Source: Bacteroides caecigallinarum
Lineage (GTDB): Bacteria; Bacteroidota; Bacteroidia; Bacteroidales; Bacteroidaceae
DNA: 54,769 nucleotides
Assembly: GCF_021531075.1 (NCBI RefSeq)
Contig: NZ_JADYTJ010000017.1
Coordinates: 1-54,769 of the forward strand
Direction of reading: 5' to 3'
In this document: positions 1-9,650 of the stretch, piece by piece
Numbering within the stretch: position 1 is the stretch's first letter
Layout of the letters: every line of letters begins with the position of its first letter
Notes under the pieces: generated by a model
What the model was told of the DNA's origin: nothing
The model's database searches: none
The model's input: the letters and a program-made list of their open reading frames with translations, nothing else
Translations under genes and position numbers: made by a program

Positions 1-205
1 ATATAGTCTGCTATTGTTATTAAATTTACGTAATTTACATATTGTATTTTTTATGAAAAGGTTATATGTGGATATTGTATTATCTATGATATGTATTGTG
101 TTGAAAATTAATATTGTATGATTGAAATATTTTTTCTTCTATTTCTTGCATAATTCGAAATAATGCTTTTTATTTGCACTCGGAAAACAGATAAACACAT
201 ATAAT
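1..205. other. AT-rich leader upstream of the xylose operon
   Basis: Very AT-rich non-coding DNA before the first gene. I see no clean TAnnTTTG promoter element, no convincing palindrome and no plausible ORF. The xylose operon promoter and any sugar-responsive operator should lie here or just outside the window. Confidence 0.5.
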
Positions 206-928
206 ATGGAACACAAAATGCCTTTGGCTAACAATCACATTTCAGTAGACTGCGTAGTCGTAGGGTTCGATGGCGAACGTATACGTGTACTCCTTGTAAG
301 ACGTATTGGCGAAGACAGTGGAGAAGTCTTTCATGATATGAAATTGCCGGGTAGTCTTATATATATGGACGAAGATTTGGATGGAGCTGCCAAACGTGTT
401 TTGAACGAACATACCGGCTTTAAGAATGTAAATCTTATGCAGTTCAAGGCATTCGGTTCTAAAGATAGAACAAAGAATCCTAAAGATGTCAGATGGCTTG
501 AAAGGGCAGAAAAGGCAAAAGTGGAACGTATTGTAACGATAGCTTATCTTTCTCTGGTTAAAATTGATAGAGCGCTAAATAAAAATCTTGATAATTTCCA
601 GGCTGAATGGGTCCCACTGGATGAAATAAAAGATTTGGCTTTCGATCATAATCTTATAATAGAAGAGGCGATGAAATTCATACGTCAATATGTTGAATTT
701 AATCCTTCATGCTTGTTCGATTTGTTGCCAAGAAAGTTTACTGCACTACAGTTAAGGGTTTTATATGAAGTGTTGTATGGTAAACAGATTGATGTAAGGA
801 ATTTCCATAAAAAAATAATGATGATGGATTATGTGATACCAATGGACGAGTTCCAGCAGGGAGTTTCGCATAGAGCGGCAAGATACTATAGGTTCGATAA
901 AAAAATATATAATAAAACAAGAAGGTAA
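206..928 (+). CDS. Nudix-domain transcriptional regulator of xylose use (NrtR/XylR-like)
   Basis: A 240-residue protein with an N-terminal Nudix-like fold (about residues 8-150) and a C-terminal winged-helix region (about 160-240, including FTALQLRVLYEVLYGKQIDV). In Bacteroidetes such Nudix-wHTH proteins of the NrtR family serve as repressors of sugar catabolic operons. The canonical catalytic Nudix box is degenerate, as expected for a sensor rather than a hydrolase. It is the first gene of a tight same-strand run into xylB (17-bp gap), so it probably controls the xylose genes in response to a pathway intermediate. The effector is inferred. Confidence 0.85.
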   Translation: MEHKMPLANNHISVDCVVVGFDGERIRVLLVRRIGEDSGEVFHDMKLPGSLIYMDEDLDGAAKRVLNEHTGFKNVNLMQFKAFGSKDRTKNPKDVRWLERAEKAKVERIVTIAYLSLVKIDRALNKNLDNFQAEWVPLDEIKDLAFDHNLIIEEAMKFIRQYVEFNPSCLFDLLPRKFTALQLRVLYEVLYGKQIDVRNFHKKIMMMDYVIPMDEFQQGVSHRAARYYRFDKKIYNKTRR

Positions 929-945
929 TCTAAAACTATAATAAC

Positions 946-2427
946 ATGTATTTATTAGGATATGATATTGGTAGTTCGTCAGTAAAGGCGAGTTTGGTTA
1001 ATGCCGTTACAGGCAAGTGTGTGGCTTCTGCTTTTTATCCAAAAACTGAAGCAGCTATCATAGCTGTAAAACAAGGATGGGCAGAGCAGGAACCTTCAAA
1101 CTGGTGGGAGAATCTAAAACTTTCCACTAAAGCTATAATGACAGAGTCAGGTGTAAAGGCTGAAGATATCAAGGCTATAGGTATTTCATATCAGATGCAC
1201 GGACTCGTATGCGTAGATAAAAATCATAATGTGCTTCGTCCTGCCATTATCTGGTGTGACTCAAGAGCTGTACCGTATGGACAGAAGGCTTTCCAGACTT
1301 TAGGTGAAGAGAAATGTTTGTCTCATTTGTTGAACTCTCCTGGAAACTTTACAGCGTCAAAGCTTGCATGGATAAAAGAAAACGAACCTGAGATTTTCGA
1401 GAAGATATATAAGATTATGCTTCCTGGCGACTATATCGCAATGAAGTTGACAGGCGAAATATGTACTACAGTGTCAGGATTGTCTGAAGGAATGTTTTGG
1501 GACTTCAAGAATAACTGTGTAGCTGACTTCCTGATGGATTATTACGGTTTCGACAAGTCTATCATAGCAGATATCAAACCGACTTTCTCGGAACAGGGTA
1601 GAGTTACGGCTCCAGCAGCAGAGGAATTAGGCCTTAAAGAGGGTATACCTGTAACATATCGTGCTGGTGACCAGCCTAACAATGCATTGTCATTGAATGT
1701 GTTCAATCCTGGCGAAATTGCATCAACAGCAGGTACATCAGGTGTGGTATATGGAGTAAACGGAAAAGTAAACTACGATCCAAAATCAAGAGTAAATACA
1801 TTTGCTCATGTAAATCACACTGAGGAACAGACACGTCTTGGAGTGTTGCTCTGTATAAATGGTACAGGTATCCTGAACTCATGGATTAAGCGTACAGTCG
1901 TTCCTGAAGGCGTTTCATATGCCGAAATGAATGACCTTGCCGCACAAGCACCTATCGGGGCGGGCGGAGTAAGCATATTGCCTTTTGGCAATGGAGCTGA
2001 ACGTATGCTTCAGAACAGAGAAGTGGGATGCTCTATCAATGGCGTGAACTTCAATCTTCATACACGCAATCACATTATCCGTGCAGCACAGGAAGGAATC
2101 GTGTTCTCGTTTAAATACGGTATCGACATCATGAAAGGTATGGGTATGGACGTACATAAGATTCATGCAGGACATGCAAACATGTTCCTCAGCCCAATCT
2201 TCCGCGAAACACTGGCTGGTGTGACAGGTGCAACAATTGAACTTTATGATACTGACGGCTCTGTAGGTGCTGCTAAGGGTGCAGGAATGGGAGCTGGAAT
2301 TTATAAAGACAATAACGAAGCATTTGCTACACTTGAAAAACTTGAGGTTATTGAACCAAAACAGAGTGATGCCGCTGCTTATGCTGACGCTTACGGACGT
2401 TGGGTAGAATATTTGGAGAAACTATAA
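946..2427 (+). CDS. xylB: xylulokinase
   Basis: A 493-residue FGGY-family carbohydrate kinase that phosphorylates D-xylulose to xylulose 5-phosphate with ATP in the cytoplasm. The N-terminus has the actin-like phosphate-binding motif GYDIGSSSVKASL, followed by the substrate region QMHGLV and IIWCDSRA. The second half has TAGTSGVVYG and a C-terminal GSVGAAKGAGMG near the nucleotide site. The length is normal for bacterial xylulokinases. Position between the Nudix regulator and xylose isomerase supports xylulose rather than another ketose as substrate. Confidence 0.95.
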   Translation: MYLLGYDIGSSSVKASLVNAVTGKCVASAFYPKTEAAIIAVKQGWAEQEPSNWWENLKLSTKAIMTESGVKAEDIKAIGISYQMHGLVCVDKNHNVLRPAIIWCDSRAVPYGQKAFQTLGEEKCLSHLLNSPGNFTASKLAWIKENEPEIFEKIYKIMLPGDYIAMKLTGEICTTVSGLSEGMFWDFKNNCVADFLMDYYGFDKSIIADIKPTFSEQGRVTAPAAEELGLKEGIPVTYRAGDQPNNALSLNVFNPGEIASTAGTSGVVYGVNGKVNYDPKSRVNTFAHVNHTEEQTRLGVLLCINGTGILNSWIKRTVVPEGVSYAEMNDLAAQAPIGAGGVSILPFGNGAERMLQNREVGCSINGVNFNLHTRNHIIRAAQEGIVFSFKYGIDIMKGMGMDVHKIHAGHANMFLSPIFRETLAGVTGATIELYDTDGSVGAAKGAGMGAGIYKDNNEAFATLEKLEVIEPKQSDAAAYADAYGRWVEYLEKL

Positions 2428-2492
2428 TAAAAATAAACAATATAATAGATTAATTGTCAACTTTAATATTAACTTTTTAAATTTTGAATATT

Positions 2493-3809
2493 ATGGCAAC
2501 AAAAGAGTATTTTCCTGGAATTGAGAAAATCAAATTTGAAGGTGTAGAAAGCAAAAACCCTATGGCTTTCCGTTATTATGACGCTGAAAAAGTAGTTTTG
2601 GGCAAAAAAATGAAAGACTGGTTGAAGTTCTCTATGGCATGGTGGCATACTTTGTGTGCTGAAGGTGGCGACCAGTTTGGTGGCGGTACAAAATCTTTCC
2701 CATGGAAGACTAGTGCTGACAAAGTTCAGGCTGCTAAAGATAAAGCTGATGCAGGATTCGAAATCATGCAGAAATTGGGTATCGAATATTACTGCTTCCA
2801 CGATGTTGACCTTTGTGATGAAGCTGAAACAATCGAAGAATATGAAGCAAACTTGAAAGAAGTTGTTGCTTACTTGAAACAGAAACAGGCTGAAACTGGT
2901 ATCAAACTGTTGTGGGGTACTGCAAACGTATTCGGACACGCTCGTTATATGAACGGTGCTGCTACAAACCCTGATTTCGACGTTGTAGCTCGTGCTGCTG
3001 TTCAGGTTAAGAATGCTATCGATGCTACTATCGAACTTGGTGGTATGAACTATGTATTCTGGGGTGGACGTGAAGGTTACATGTCACTTCTTAACACAGA
3101 CCAGAAACGTGAAAAAGACCACTTGGCTCAGATGTTGACTCTTGCTCGTGACTATGCACGTTCTAAAGGATTTACTGGTACATTCCTTATCGAACCAAAA
3201 CCAATGGAGCCATCTAAGCACCAGTATGATGTTGACACTGAAACAGTTATTGGTTTCTTGAAAGCTCACAACCTTGACAAGGACTTCAAAGTTAATATCG
3301 AAGTAAACCATGCTACTCTTGCTGGTCACACATTCGAACACGAACTTGCTGTAGCTGTTGACAACGGTATGCTTGGTTCTATCGATGCTAACCGTGGTGA
3401 CTATCAGAACGGATGGGATACAGACCAGTTCCCAATTGACAACTACGAATTGATCCAGGCTATGATGCAGATTATCCGTGGCGGTGGTCTTGGAAACGGT
3501 GGTACAAACTTCGATGCTAAGACTCGTCGTAACTCTACAGACCTTGATGATATTTTCATCGCTCACATCGCTGGTATGGATGCTATGGCTCGTGCTCTTG
3601 AAAATGCAGCTCGTTTGCTCGAAGAATCTCCATACAAGAAGATGCTTGCTGACCGTTATTCTTCATTCGATAGCGGTAAGGGTAAAGAGTTCGAAGAAGG
3701 TAAACTTACTCTTGAAGATGTTGTTGCTTATGCTAAGGCTAATGGCGAACCAAAACAGACTAGCGGTAAGCAGGAACTTTACGAGGCTATTGTAAATATG
3801 TATTGCTAA
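2493..3809 (+). CDS. xylA: xylose isomerase
   Basis: A 438-residue metal-dependent isomerase converting D-xylose to D-xylulose. The first ATG is at 2493; an in-frame TTG nine bases upstream is less likely. Hallmark segments are visible: [10 protein letters not shown] (active-site His and Asp), WGGREGY, the metal-ligand segments [13 protein letters not shown] and [13 protein letters not shown], and SIDANRGD with GWDTDQFP. The TIM-barrel enzyme is of the longer (class II) type. Codon use is strongly biased to GCT, GGT, AAC and TTC compared with neighbouring genes, suggesting very high expression. It is the third gene of the xylose operon and is followed by a hairpin. Confidence 0.97.
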   Translation: MATKEYFPGIEKIKFEGVESKNPMAFRYYDAEKVVLGKKMKDWLKFSMAWWHTLCAEGGDQFGGGTKSFPWKTSADKVQAAKDKADAGFEIMQKLGIEYYCFHDVDLCDEAETIEEYEANLKEVVAYLKQKQAETGIKLLWGTANVFGHARYMNGAATNPDFDVVARAAVQVKNAIDATIELGGMNYVFWGGREGYMSLLNTDQKREKDHLAQMLTLARDYARSKGFTGTFLIEPKPMEPSKHQYDVDTETVIGFLKAHNLDKDFKVNIEVNHATLAGHTFEHELAVAVDNGMLGSIDANRGDYQNGWDTDQFPIDNYELIQAMMQIIRGGGLGNGGTNFDAKTRRNSTDLDDIFIAHIAGMDAMARALENAARLLEESPYKKMLADRYSSFDSGKGKEFEEGKLTLEDVVAYAKANGEPKQTSGKQELYEAIVNMYC

Positions 3810-3837
3810 TATCTGATTAATAAATAGTCAGAACATG

Positions 3838-3904
3838 GTCGGCGCACGGTTGTCGGTGGTATTTTACCTATGACAGCAGTGTGTCGGCTTATTTCGTTTT
3901 TTCA
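3838..3904 (+). terminator. Hairpin with T-tract between xylA and xylE (attenuator-like)
   Basis: Arms 3838-3860 and 3866-3888 can pair over about 20 of 23 positions if G-U wobbles are allowed, closed by GGT-ATTTT-ACC. A run of six T follows at about 3897. The structure would partly terminate transcription or protect the 3' end of xylA mRNA, giving more isomerase than transporter. That role is inferred. Confidence 0.6.
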
Positions 3905-3925
3905 TTAATTAAGAATCTTGTTATT

Positions 3926-5404
3926 ATGAATAATACAGAAAAAGGCAGCAAAGCCTATCTCTTTTCCATAGTCCTCGTTGCTGTGTTGGGAGGATTATTG
4001 TTCGGATACGATACTGCAGTTATATCAGGAGCAGAAAAAGGACTACAGGCATTTTTTATGGGTGCAAGTGATTTTGCTTATACAGATGCGTGGCATGGCA
4101 TTACTTCTTCCAGTGCACTTATAGGTTGTATCATCGGTAGTGCCATATCAGGTTTCTTTGCTTCAAGATTCGGACGTAAGAATTCGCTATTCATGGCAGG
4201 TATTATGTTCTTTCTTTCAGCACTGGGCTCATACTGGCCTGAGTTTCTCTTCTTTGATTATGGAAAACCTACATATTCATTATTGATTGCTTTTAATTTC
4301 TATCGTGTATTAGGGGGAGTAGGTGTAGGTTTGGCTTCTGCTATTTGTCCTATGTATATTGCAGAAATTGCACCTAGCAATATTCGTGGAACATTGGTGT
4401 CATGGAACCAGTTCGCTATTATATTTGGTCAGCTGGTAGTTTATTTCGTTAATTTCCTCATACTTGGTGATAATATAAATCCTGTTATTAAAGCAGTAGA
4501 GGGTGTAAACCAGATTATTAATCCTGGAGAAGCTGCATGGACTATAGAGACCGGATGGAGACTGATGTTTGTCAGCGAGGCCGTTCCTGCAGGTCTTTTC
4601 ACACTGCTTGTCTTGCTTGTGCCTGAAACTCCTAGATACCTTGCAATGGTGGGTAAGGACGAAAAGGCATTGTTTGTTCTTAGTAGAATTAATGGTCTTA
4701 CTCAGGCTAAGGCAATACTTCAGGATATTAAAGCTACAGCAGAAGAAAAAACTGAGAAACTGTTTACTTACGGCTGGACTGTTATATTCGTAGGTATAAT
4801 GCTGAGTGTTTTCCAGCAAGCTGTAGGTATCAACGCAGTATTGTATTTTGCTCCTCGTATTTTCGAAAGTATGGGTATGGGTAACCCGATGGTTCAAACA
4901 GTATTTATGGGTGTTGTAAATATTCTATTTACTTTGCTTGCTATATTCACTGTTGAACGTCTTGGTAGAAAACCTCTTCTGATATGGGGATCAATAGGTA
5001 TGGCTATTGGAGCATTGGGAGTAGCATTAAGCAACGCTGTGACAGGGCTTCCTGCTATTGTTCCGGTTGTTAGCATTATGATATATAGTGCTTCGTTCAT
5101 GTTCAGTTGGGGACCTATCTGCTGGGTTCTTATAGCAGAAATTTTCCCAAATACCATCCGTGGCGGTGCTGTGGCAATTGCAGTAGCATTCCAGTGGATA
5201 TTCAACTTTATCGTTTCGTCTACATTCCTTCCTATGTACAATATGAGTGCCGGAGATATGGGAGTTAAATTCGGCCATATGTTCGTGTATGGACTATATG
5301 GAGTGATTTGTGTTCTTGCTGCGGTATTCGTATGGAAAATGGTTCCTGAAACCAAGGGTAAGACACTCGAGGATATGACAAGACTTTGGAAAAAGAATAA
5401 GTAA
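3926..5404 (+). CDS. xylE: D-xylose/H+ symporter, major facilitator superfamily
   Basis: A 492-residue sugar porter with about 12 membrane segments that imports xylose with protons across the inner membrane. Sugar-porter signatures are present: GGLLFGYDTAVISG in helix 1, RFGRKNSL after helix 2, PMYIAEIAP, PETPRYLAM after helix 6, QQAVGINAVLYFAP in helix 7, ERLGRKPLL, and a C-terminal PETKGKTLEDM. The ATG at 3926 begins MNNTEKGSKAYLF directly before helix 1. An in-frame start at 3881 would fall inside the xylA-xylE hairpin and is less likely. It is the last gene of the xylose operon. Confidence 0.93.
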   Translation: MNNTEKGSKAYLFSIVLVAVLGGLLFGYDTAVISGAEKGLQAFFMGASDFAYTDAWHGITSSSALIGCIIGSAISGFFASRFGRKNSLFMAGIMFFLSALGSYWPEFLFFDYGKPTYSLLIAFNFYRVLGGVGVGLASAICPMYIAEIAPSNIRGTLVSWNQFAIIFGQLVVYFVNFLILGDNINPVIKAVEGVNQIINPGEAAWTIETGWRLMFVSEAVPAGLFTLLVLLVPETPRYLAMVGKDEKALFVLSRINGLTQAKAILQDIKATAEEKTEKLFTYGWTVIFVGIMLSVFQQAVGINAVLYFAPRIFESMGMGNPMVQTVFMGVVNILFTLLAIFTVERLGRKPLLIWGSIGMAIGALGVALSNAVTGLPAIVPVVSIMIYSASFMFSWGPICWVLIAEIFPNTIRGGAVAIAVAFQWIFNFIVSSTFLPMYNMSAGDMGVKFGHMFVYGLYGVICVLAAVFVWKMVPETKGKTLEDMTRLWKKNK

Positions 5405-5474
5405 TTCAATTATCCGGCATACTTTGTTTGCCTAGAGGTGTAAATACGTACTGTCTTTTTTTATGAAATGAACT

Positions 5475-5504
5475 GTCGTTTGCAGTGAAACGACTTGTCG
5501 TTTT
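5475..5504 (+). terminator. Three-arm hairpin after xylE
   Basis: GTCGTTT (5475-5481) pairs with AAACGAC (5488-5494) around a 6-nt loop. The middle arm can instead pair with GTCGTTTT at 5497-5504. Probably a terminator for the xylose operon, backed up by the longer hairpin downstream. Confidence 0.45.
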
Positions 5505-5542
5505 ATCAGTCAGCAGATAAAGTGTGATTACGGTCATCAATA

Positions 5543-5588
5543 AAGCCCTAAAGTTCGCAATGATCTTTAGGGCTTATATTTTTATATG
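5543..5588. terminator. Rho-independent terminator, probably bidirectional
   Basis: An 11-bp perfect stem AAGCCCTAAAG / CTTTAGGGCTT (5543-5553 with 5565-5575) has an 11-nt loop and is followed by TATATTTTTATA. It lies between the xylose operon and genes read from the opposite strand, so it can stop transcripts from both sides. Confidence 0.8.
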
Positions 5589-5602
5589 ATGAAGCTTATG
5601 CT

Positions 5603-5776
5603 CTATTTGACGACAATTTCATCCAGGAAAATCCATCCGCCTTCTATGTCAACTATTTTAGCATATATCCTTATAAGTCTGGCTGTTAGATTTCTCATGT
5701 ATGCGAAGTCATGAAATACTACACTTTTTCTGTCGGTATGGATTTCAGTGCTATGTATATCATAGATATTATTGGA
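5603..5776 (-). pseudogene. Remnant of a glycosidase C-terminal (F5/8-type C-like) domain
   Basis: Reading the minus strand directly downstream of the M48 stop codon gives 57 uninterrupted codons ending in TAG, with tail segments ARLIRIYAKIVDIEGGW and IFLDEIVVK. This resembles the last strands of the discoidin-like domain that ends many Bacteroides glycoside hydrolases (pattern ARYIRV...W.F.DEI). No start codon or upstream part of such an enzyme remains. It happens to be in frame with the M48 gene beyond its TAA. I read it as the leftover 3' end of a deleted gene; chance similarity or readthrough of the peptidase stop cannot be excluded. Confidence 0.45.
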
Positions 5777-6568
5777 TTATCTTTTATACTTTTTCAATTC
5801 AGGCAATATTTTGTTTATTTCATTTATTCTGTGTGTGTCGCTGGGATGCGTGCTCATGAATTCTGGAACACCTCCTTCTGACTGTGCCGACATCTTCTGC
5901 CAGAAATTTACCGCCACTTCAGGATTATATCCTGCAATTGTCATCAATATAAGTCCCATATAGTCTGCTTCAAGCTCGTGTGTTCTTGAAAATGGTAGCA
6001 TTACACCGTATTGAGCACCTATTCCGTATACTGTTCCGGCTACGTTCTTTACCATAGTGCTTTTTTCTGATAATGCGGCCGAAAGAATTTGTGAACCATA
6101 TTGAGCTGCTATCTGTTGGCTCATTCTCTCATTACTGTGCTTGGCAACTGCATGTGCCACTTCATGTCCTATTACTACAGCCAGTTCGTCGTCCGATGAA
6201 ACAAGTTCCATAAGCCCTTCGTATACCACAATCTTTCCTCCGGGCATACAGAAAGCATTTACCTGTTTGTCGGCTACAAGATTGAATTCCCATGAGAAGT
6301 TCTTGATTTCGTTTGACATTCCGTTCTGTCTGAGATATTCTTCTGTAGCTACAGCTATTTTCTGGCCTACACGTTTGACCATTGCCGTCTGCGATGAAGA
6401 TGTTGATTTCCTGGCAGTTTTGATATAATCATTATATTGGGTTAGACTTGATGAAAGAACTTCCGAATCAGAAACAAGTAATAACTGCTTACGTCCTGTC
6501 AGTGGTACAGAACCGCAACTCATAAGCAGGCATGATAGAACGTATATAAAGATGTATTTTCTTCTCAT
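5777..6568 (-). CDS. M48-family zinc metallopeptidase lipoprotein
   Basis: A 263-residue peptidase with a lipoprotein signal ending LLMSC (Cys at about residue 18), so it is probably anchored in the envelope facing the periplasm. The zinc motif HEVAH lies at residues 135-139, and the third ligand is the Glu of HELEADYMG about 60 residues later. The family (LoiP/BepA/Oma1-like) acts in outer-membrane protein quality control. The gene is single and convergent with the xylose operon. No partner gene shows what its substrate might be. Confidence 0.88.
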   Translation of the reverse strand: MRRKYIFIYVLSCLLMSCGSVPLTGRKQLLLVSDSEVLSSSLTQYNDYIKTARKSTSSSQTAMVKRVGQKIAVATEEYLRQNGMSNEIKNFSWEFNLVADKQVNAFCMPGGKIVVYEGLMELVSSDDELAVVIGHEVAHAVAKHSNERMSQQIAAQYGSQILSAALSEKSTMVKNVAGTVYGIGAQYGVMLPFSRTHELEADYMGLILMTIAGYNPEVAVNFWQKMSAQSEGGVPEFMSTHPSDTHRINEINKILPELKKYKR

Positions 6569-6722
6569 AAGATTTATAAAATGATTGTATAGGCAAATAT
6601 GGTAAAAAAAAATGATTATTCAAAGTGTAGCAATTGCAATTGAATTATCTATAATCGTTCTAATTAATAGTCAGTATTGATATCTATCCGGCATAATTCT
6701 TTAAAAATATTCATATTTTCTA

Positions 6723-6730
6723 TACTTTTG
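6723..6730 (+). promoter_or_regulatory. -7 promoter element of the ferredoxin operon
   Basis: TACTTTTG matches the Bacteroides TAnnTTTG element and lies 33 bases before the start codon at 6764. No good -33 TTTG is seen. Confidence 0.5.
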
Positions 6731-6763
6731 TGTGAATATGTATATAAATGACATTATTATATT

Positions 6764-8257
6764 ATGTTGAGAAAAGTTAGACAGATTCTTGCATTAGTGT
6801 TTTTTCTTTGTATAACACTATTGTTTCTTGACTTCACCGGGACGATACATTCCTGGTTGGGTTGGATGGCAAAAATTCAGTTCATGCCTGCCTTATTTGC
6901 CGTAAATACAGCAATATTGGTTTTCTTGTTCCTGCTTACATTGATATTCGGACGTGTATACTGCTCCGTAATTTGCCCTTTGGGTGTTATGCAGGATGTC
7001 ATTTCACGTTTTAGTGGAATGCGTAAGAAAAACAGATTCACGTATTCGCCGGCACTCTTTTATTTAAGATATATAGTTCTGGCAATATTCATTGCAGCTT
7101 TTTTCCTTGGAGCCGGTTCGGTGGTAGCATTACTGTCGCCATATAGTTCGTACGGGAGAATAGCTTCAAATCTTTTGACTCCGATATGGCAAGCAGGAAA
7201 CAATATTCTTGCATATTTTGCAGAACGTGCTGAAAGTTATGCCTTTTATTCTACCGAGGTGTGGATAAAGAGTCTTCCTACATTTGTTATAGCTATAGTT
7301 ACTTTTATCGCAATATTTATTCTGGCGTGGCGTAACGGACGTACTTACTGCAATACTATTTGTCCGGTAGGTACAATCTTAGGCTGTATATCACGTTTCT
7401 CTTTCTTCAGAATAGAGATAGATAGGGATAAATGCAAAAACTGTCGCCTTTGTGCCCGTCAGTGCAAGTCGTCATGTATAGACATTAAAAATCATAATAT
7501 AGATTATACCCGTTGTGTGACATGTATGAATTGTCTTGATTCGTGTAAGTATGATGCTATACATTATGTATCGCGTTTCCGTAAGAACAAAGTGAATGAT
7601 GTGAAGACCATTAGTCATGCAGAAGCGGATAATTCCAGAAGGGCATTCCTTGCAACAGCTGCCATGATTACTGCAGGAAGCGCATTGAAAGCACAGGAAA
7701 TGAAAGTAGACGGAGGATTGGCAGAAATTATAGACAAGAAAGTGCCTCATAGAAATACACATATACTTCCTCCGGGAGCGTTGAACAAAAACAGTTTTGC
7801 CAAGAAATGTACCGGATGTCAGTTGTGTGTTTCTGTATGTCCTAATCAGGTGCTGCGTCCTTCAACGGACTTGATGAGACTTATGCAGCCTGAAATGTCG
7901 TATGAGAAAGGTTATTGCCGTCCGGAGTGTACCAAGTGTTCCGAGGTATGCCCTACAGGTGCAATAAATCTTATTTCACTGGCCGACAAGGCTTCTACAC
8001 AGATAGGTCATGCGGTATTTATAATGGAGAACTGTGTAGCAGTAAAAGATAAAGTGGAATGCGGAAACTGTGCGCGTCATTGTCCATCAGCTGCCATAAA
8101 GATGATAAGCATAGATAAAGAAGACAAGAATGCCCCTAGAATACCATCGGTCAATGTAGAAAGATGTATAGGTTGTGGAGCATGCGAAAACCTTTGTCCG
8201 TCACGTCCTTTCAGTACAATTTATGTGGAAGGACATGAACGCCATAGAATGATTTAA
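6764..8257 (+). CDS. Membrane-bound polyferredoxin, NapH/CcoG-like 4Fe-4S protein
   Basis: A 497-residue protein with about four membrane segments in the first 230 residues. These carry two membrane-associated Cys clusters typical of NapH/YccM proteins (YCSVICPLG and YCNTICPVG). A soluble part follows with several CxxCxxCxxxCP ferredoxin motifs (for example CKNCRLCARQC, CTGCQLCVSVCP, CGNCARHCP, CIGCGACENLCP). It probably passes electrons between a membrane donor and a soluble or periplasmic redox enzyme. The 16-bp gap to the aldo-keto reductase, itself a ferredoxin fusion, suggests that the two work together. Donor and acceptor are unknown. Confidence 0.85.
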   Translation: MLRKVRQILALVFFLCITLLFLDFTGTIHSWLGWMAKIQFMPALFAVNTAILVFLFLLTLIFGRVYCSVICPLGVMQDVISRFSGMRKKNRFTYSPALFYLRYIVLAIFIAAFFLGAGSVVALLSPYSSYGRIASNLLTPIWQAGNNILAYFAERAESYAFYSTEVWIKSLPTFVIAIVTFIAIFILAWRNGRTYCNTICPVGTILGCISRFSFFRIEIDRDKCKNCRLCARQCKSSCIDIKNHNIDYTRCVTCMNCLDSCKYDAIHYVSRFRKNKVNDVKTISHAEADNSRRAFLATAAMITAGSALKAQEMKVDGGLAEIIDKKVPHRNTHILPPGALNKNSFAKKCTGCQLCVSVCPNQVLRPSTDLMRLMQPEMSYEKGYCRPECTKCSEVCPTGAINLISLADKASTQIGHAVFIMENCVAVKDKVECGNCARHCPSAAIKMISIDKEDKNAPRIPSVNVERCIGCGACENLCPSRPFSTIYVEGHERHRMI

Positions 8258-8273
8258 TAATAAAGATTGTAGT

Positions 8274-9650
8274 ATGGAAAAGAAAAATATAAATCGAAGG
8301 GATTTTATTAAGATTGTAGGAATAAGTACAGCTACGGTTAGCGGACTGTTTTATGGATGCGGAAAAGGTAAATCTGATGAGAATACATCTTCAGACCCTA
8401 CTTCGCCCGTTCCTGTAGATAAGATGACTTATCGTACTTCCGATCGTGGTGACAAGGTTTCATTGTTGGGATATGGCTGTATGCGCTGGCCTACACTTCC
8501 ATCTCCTGCAGGTGACGGTAATGTGATAGATCAGGATGCTGTGAATGAGCTTATTGATTATGCAATGGCTCATGGAGTGAATTATTACGATACATCTCCG
8601 GTTTATGTACAGGGATGGTCGGAAAAATCTACAGGTATAGCTCTTAAACGTCATCCGAGGGATAAATTCTATGTAGCGACAAAGTTATCCAATTTCTCAA
8701 ACTACACGCGCGAGAATTCCATAAAGATGTATAAGAGGTCATTCGAAGAACTTCAGGTGGACTATATTGACTATTATCTCCTTCATTCCATCGGTAATGG
8801 AGGGATGAAGACTTTCCGTGCCAGATATATAGATAATGGTATGTTAGACTACCTTATTGAAGAAAGAAAGGCTGGAAGAATCCGTAACCTTGGCTTCTCA
8901 TTTCACGGCACACAGGATGTGTTCGACGAAGTTCTTGCCATGCACGACAAGGTTCATTGGGATTTTGTACAGATACAGCTGAATTATGTTGACTGGCGTC
9001 ATGCTTCAGGCAGAAATGTAAATGCCGAATATCTATATGCAGAGCTTGAAAAACGTAACATACAGGCCATTATAATGGAACCTCTTTTGGGAGGACGATT
9101 GTCGAACGTACCACAGCATATTGTTGACAGATTCAAGCAACAGCGTCCTTCGGACAGTGTCGCATCTTGGGCATTCCGATTTGCCGGTACTTGGGATAAG
9201 GTGCTGACAGTTTTAAGCGGAATGACATACATGGAGCATTTGCAGGATAATATCCGTACATATTCTCCATTAATTCATCTTACAGACGAGGATAAGGAAT
9301 TCCTTGAAGAGACAGCACAACTTATAAAGAAATATCCTACAGTGCCTTGCAATGACTGCAAATACTGTATGCCGTGTCCGTATGGTATTGATATACCTGC
9401 CATATTGGTACACTATAACAAGTGTGTTAACGAGGGTAATGTACCAAAGTCAAGCAAGGATGAGAATTACGATAAGGCACGTAGGGCATATCTCATAGGT
9501 TACGACAGAAGTGTTCCGAAACTGAGACAGGCAAGTCATTGTATCGGTTGCAAACAGTGTATAGAACATTGTCCACAGGATATAAATATTCCTCGTGAAC
9601 TTCATCGTATAGACAGTTTTGTTGAGTCGTTAAAGCAGAACAAATTATGA
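8274..9650 (+). CDS. Tat-exported aldo/keto reductase with C-terminal 4Fe-4S domain
   Basis: A 458-residue protein. The N-terminus NRRDFIKIVG is a twin-arginine motif followed by a hydrophobic stretch ending FYGC, so it may be an exported, possibly lipidated, protein. Residues about 50-340 form an aldo/keto reductase TIM barrel (GYGCMRWP, NYYDTSPVY, LLHSIGNG). The C-terminal region carries Cys clusters CNDCKYCMPCPYGIDIP and CIGCKQCIEHCP for iron-sulfur centres. Such ferredoxin-AKR fusions are common in anaerobes, but the physiological substrate is not known. Export with an iron-sulfur domain and an adjacent membrane polyferredoxin suggests a periplasmic redox enzyme fed by ferredoxin rather than NADPH (inference). 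Confidence 0.85.
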   Translation: MEKKNINRRDFIKIVGISTATVSGLFYGCGKGKSDENTSSDPTSPVPVDKMTYRTSDRGDKVSLLGYGCMRWPTLPSPAGDGNVIDQDAVNELIDYAMAHGVNYYDTSPVYVQGWSEKSTGIALKRHPRDKFYVATKLSNFSNYTRENSIKMYKRSFEELQVDYIDYYLLHSIGNGGMKTFRARYIDNGMLDYLIEERKAGRIRNLGFSFHGTQDVFDEVLAMHDKVHWDFVQIQLNYVDWRHASGRNVNAEYLYAELEKRNIQAIIMEPLLGGRLSNVPQHIVDRFKQQRPSDSVASWAFRFAGTWDKVLTVLSGMTYMEHLQDNIRTYSPLIHLTDEDKEFLEETAQLIKKYPTVPCNDCKYCMPCPYGIDIPAILVHYNKCVNEGNVPKSSKDENYDKARRAYLIGYDRSVPKLRQASHCIGCKQCIEHCPQDINIPRELHRIDSFVESLKQNKL

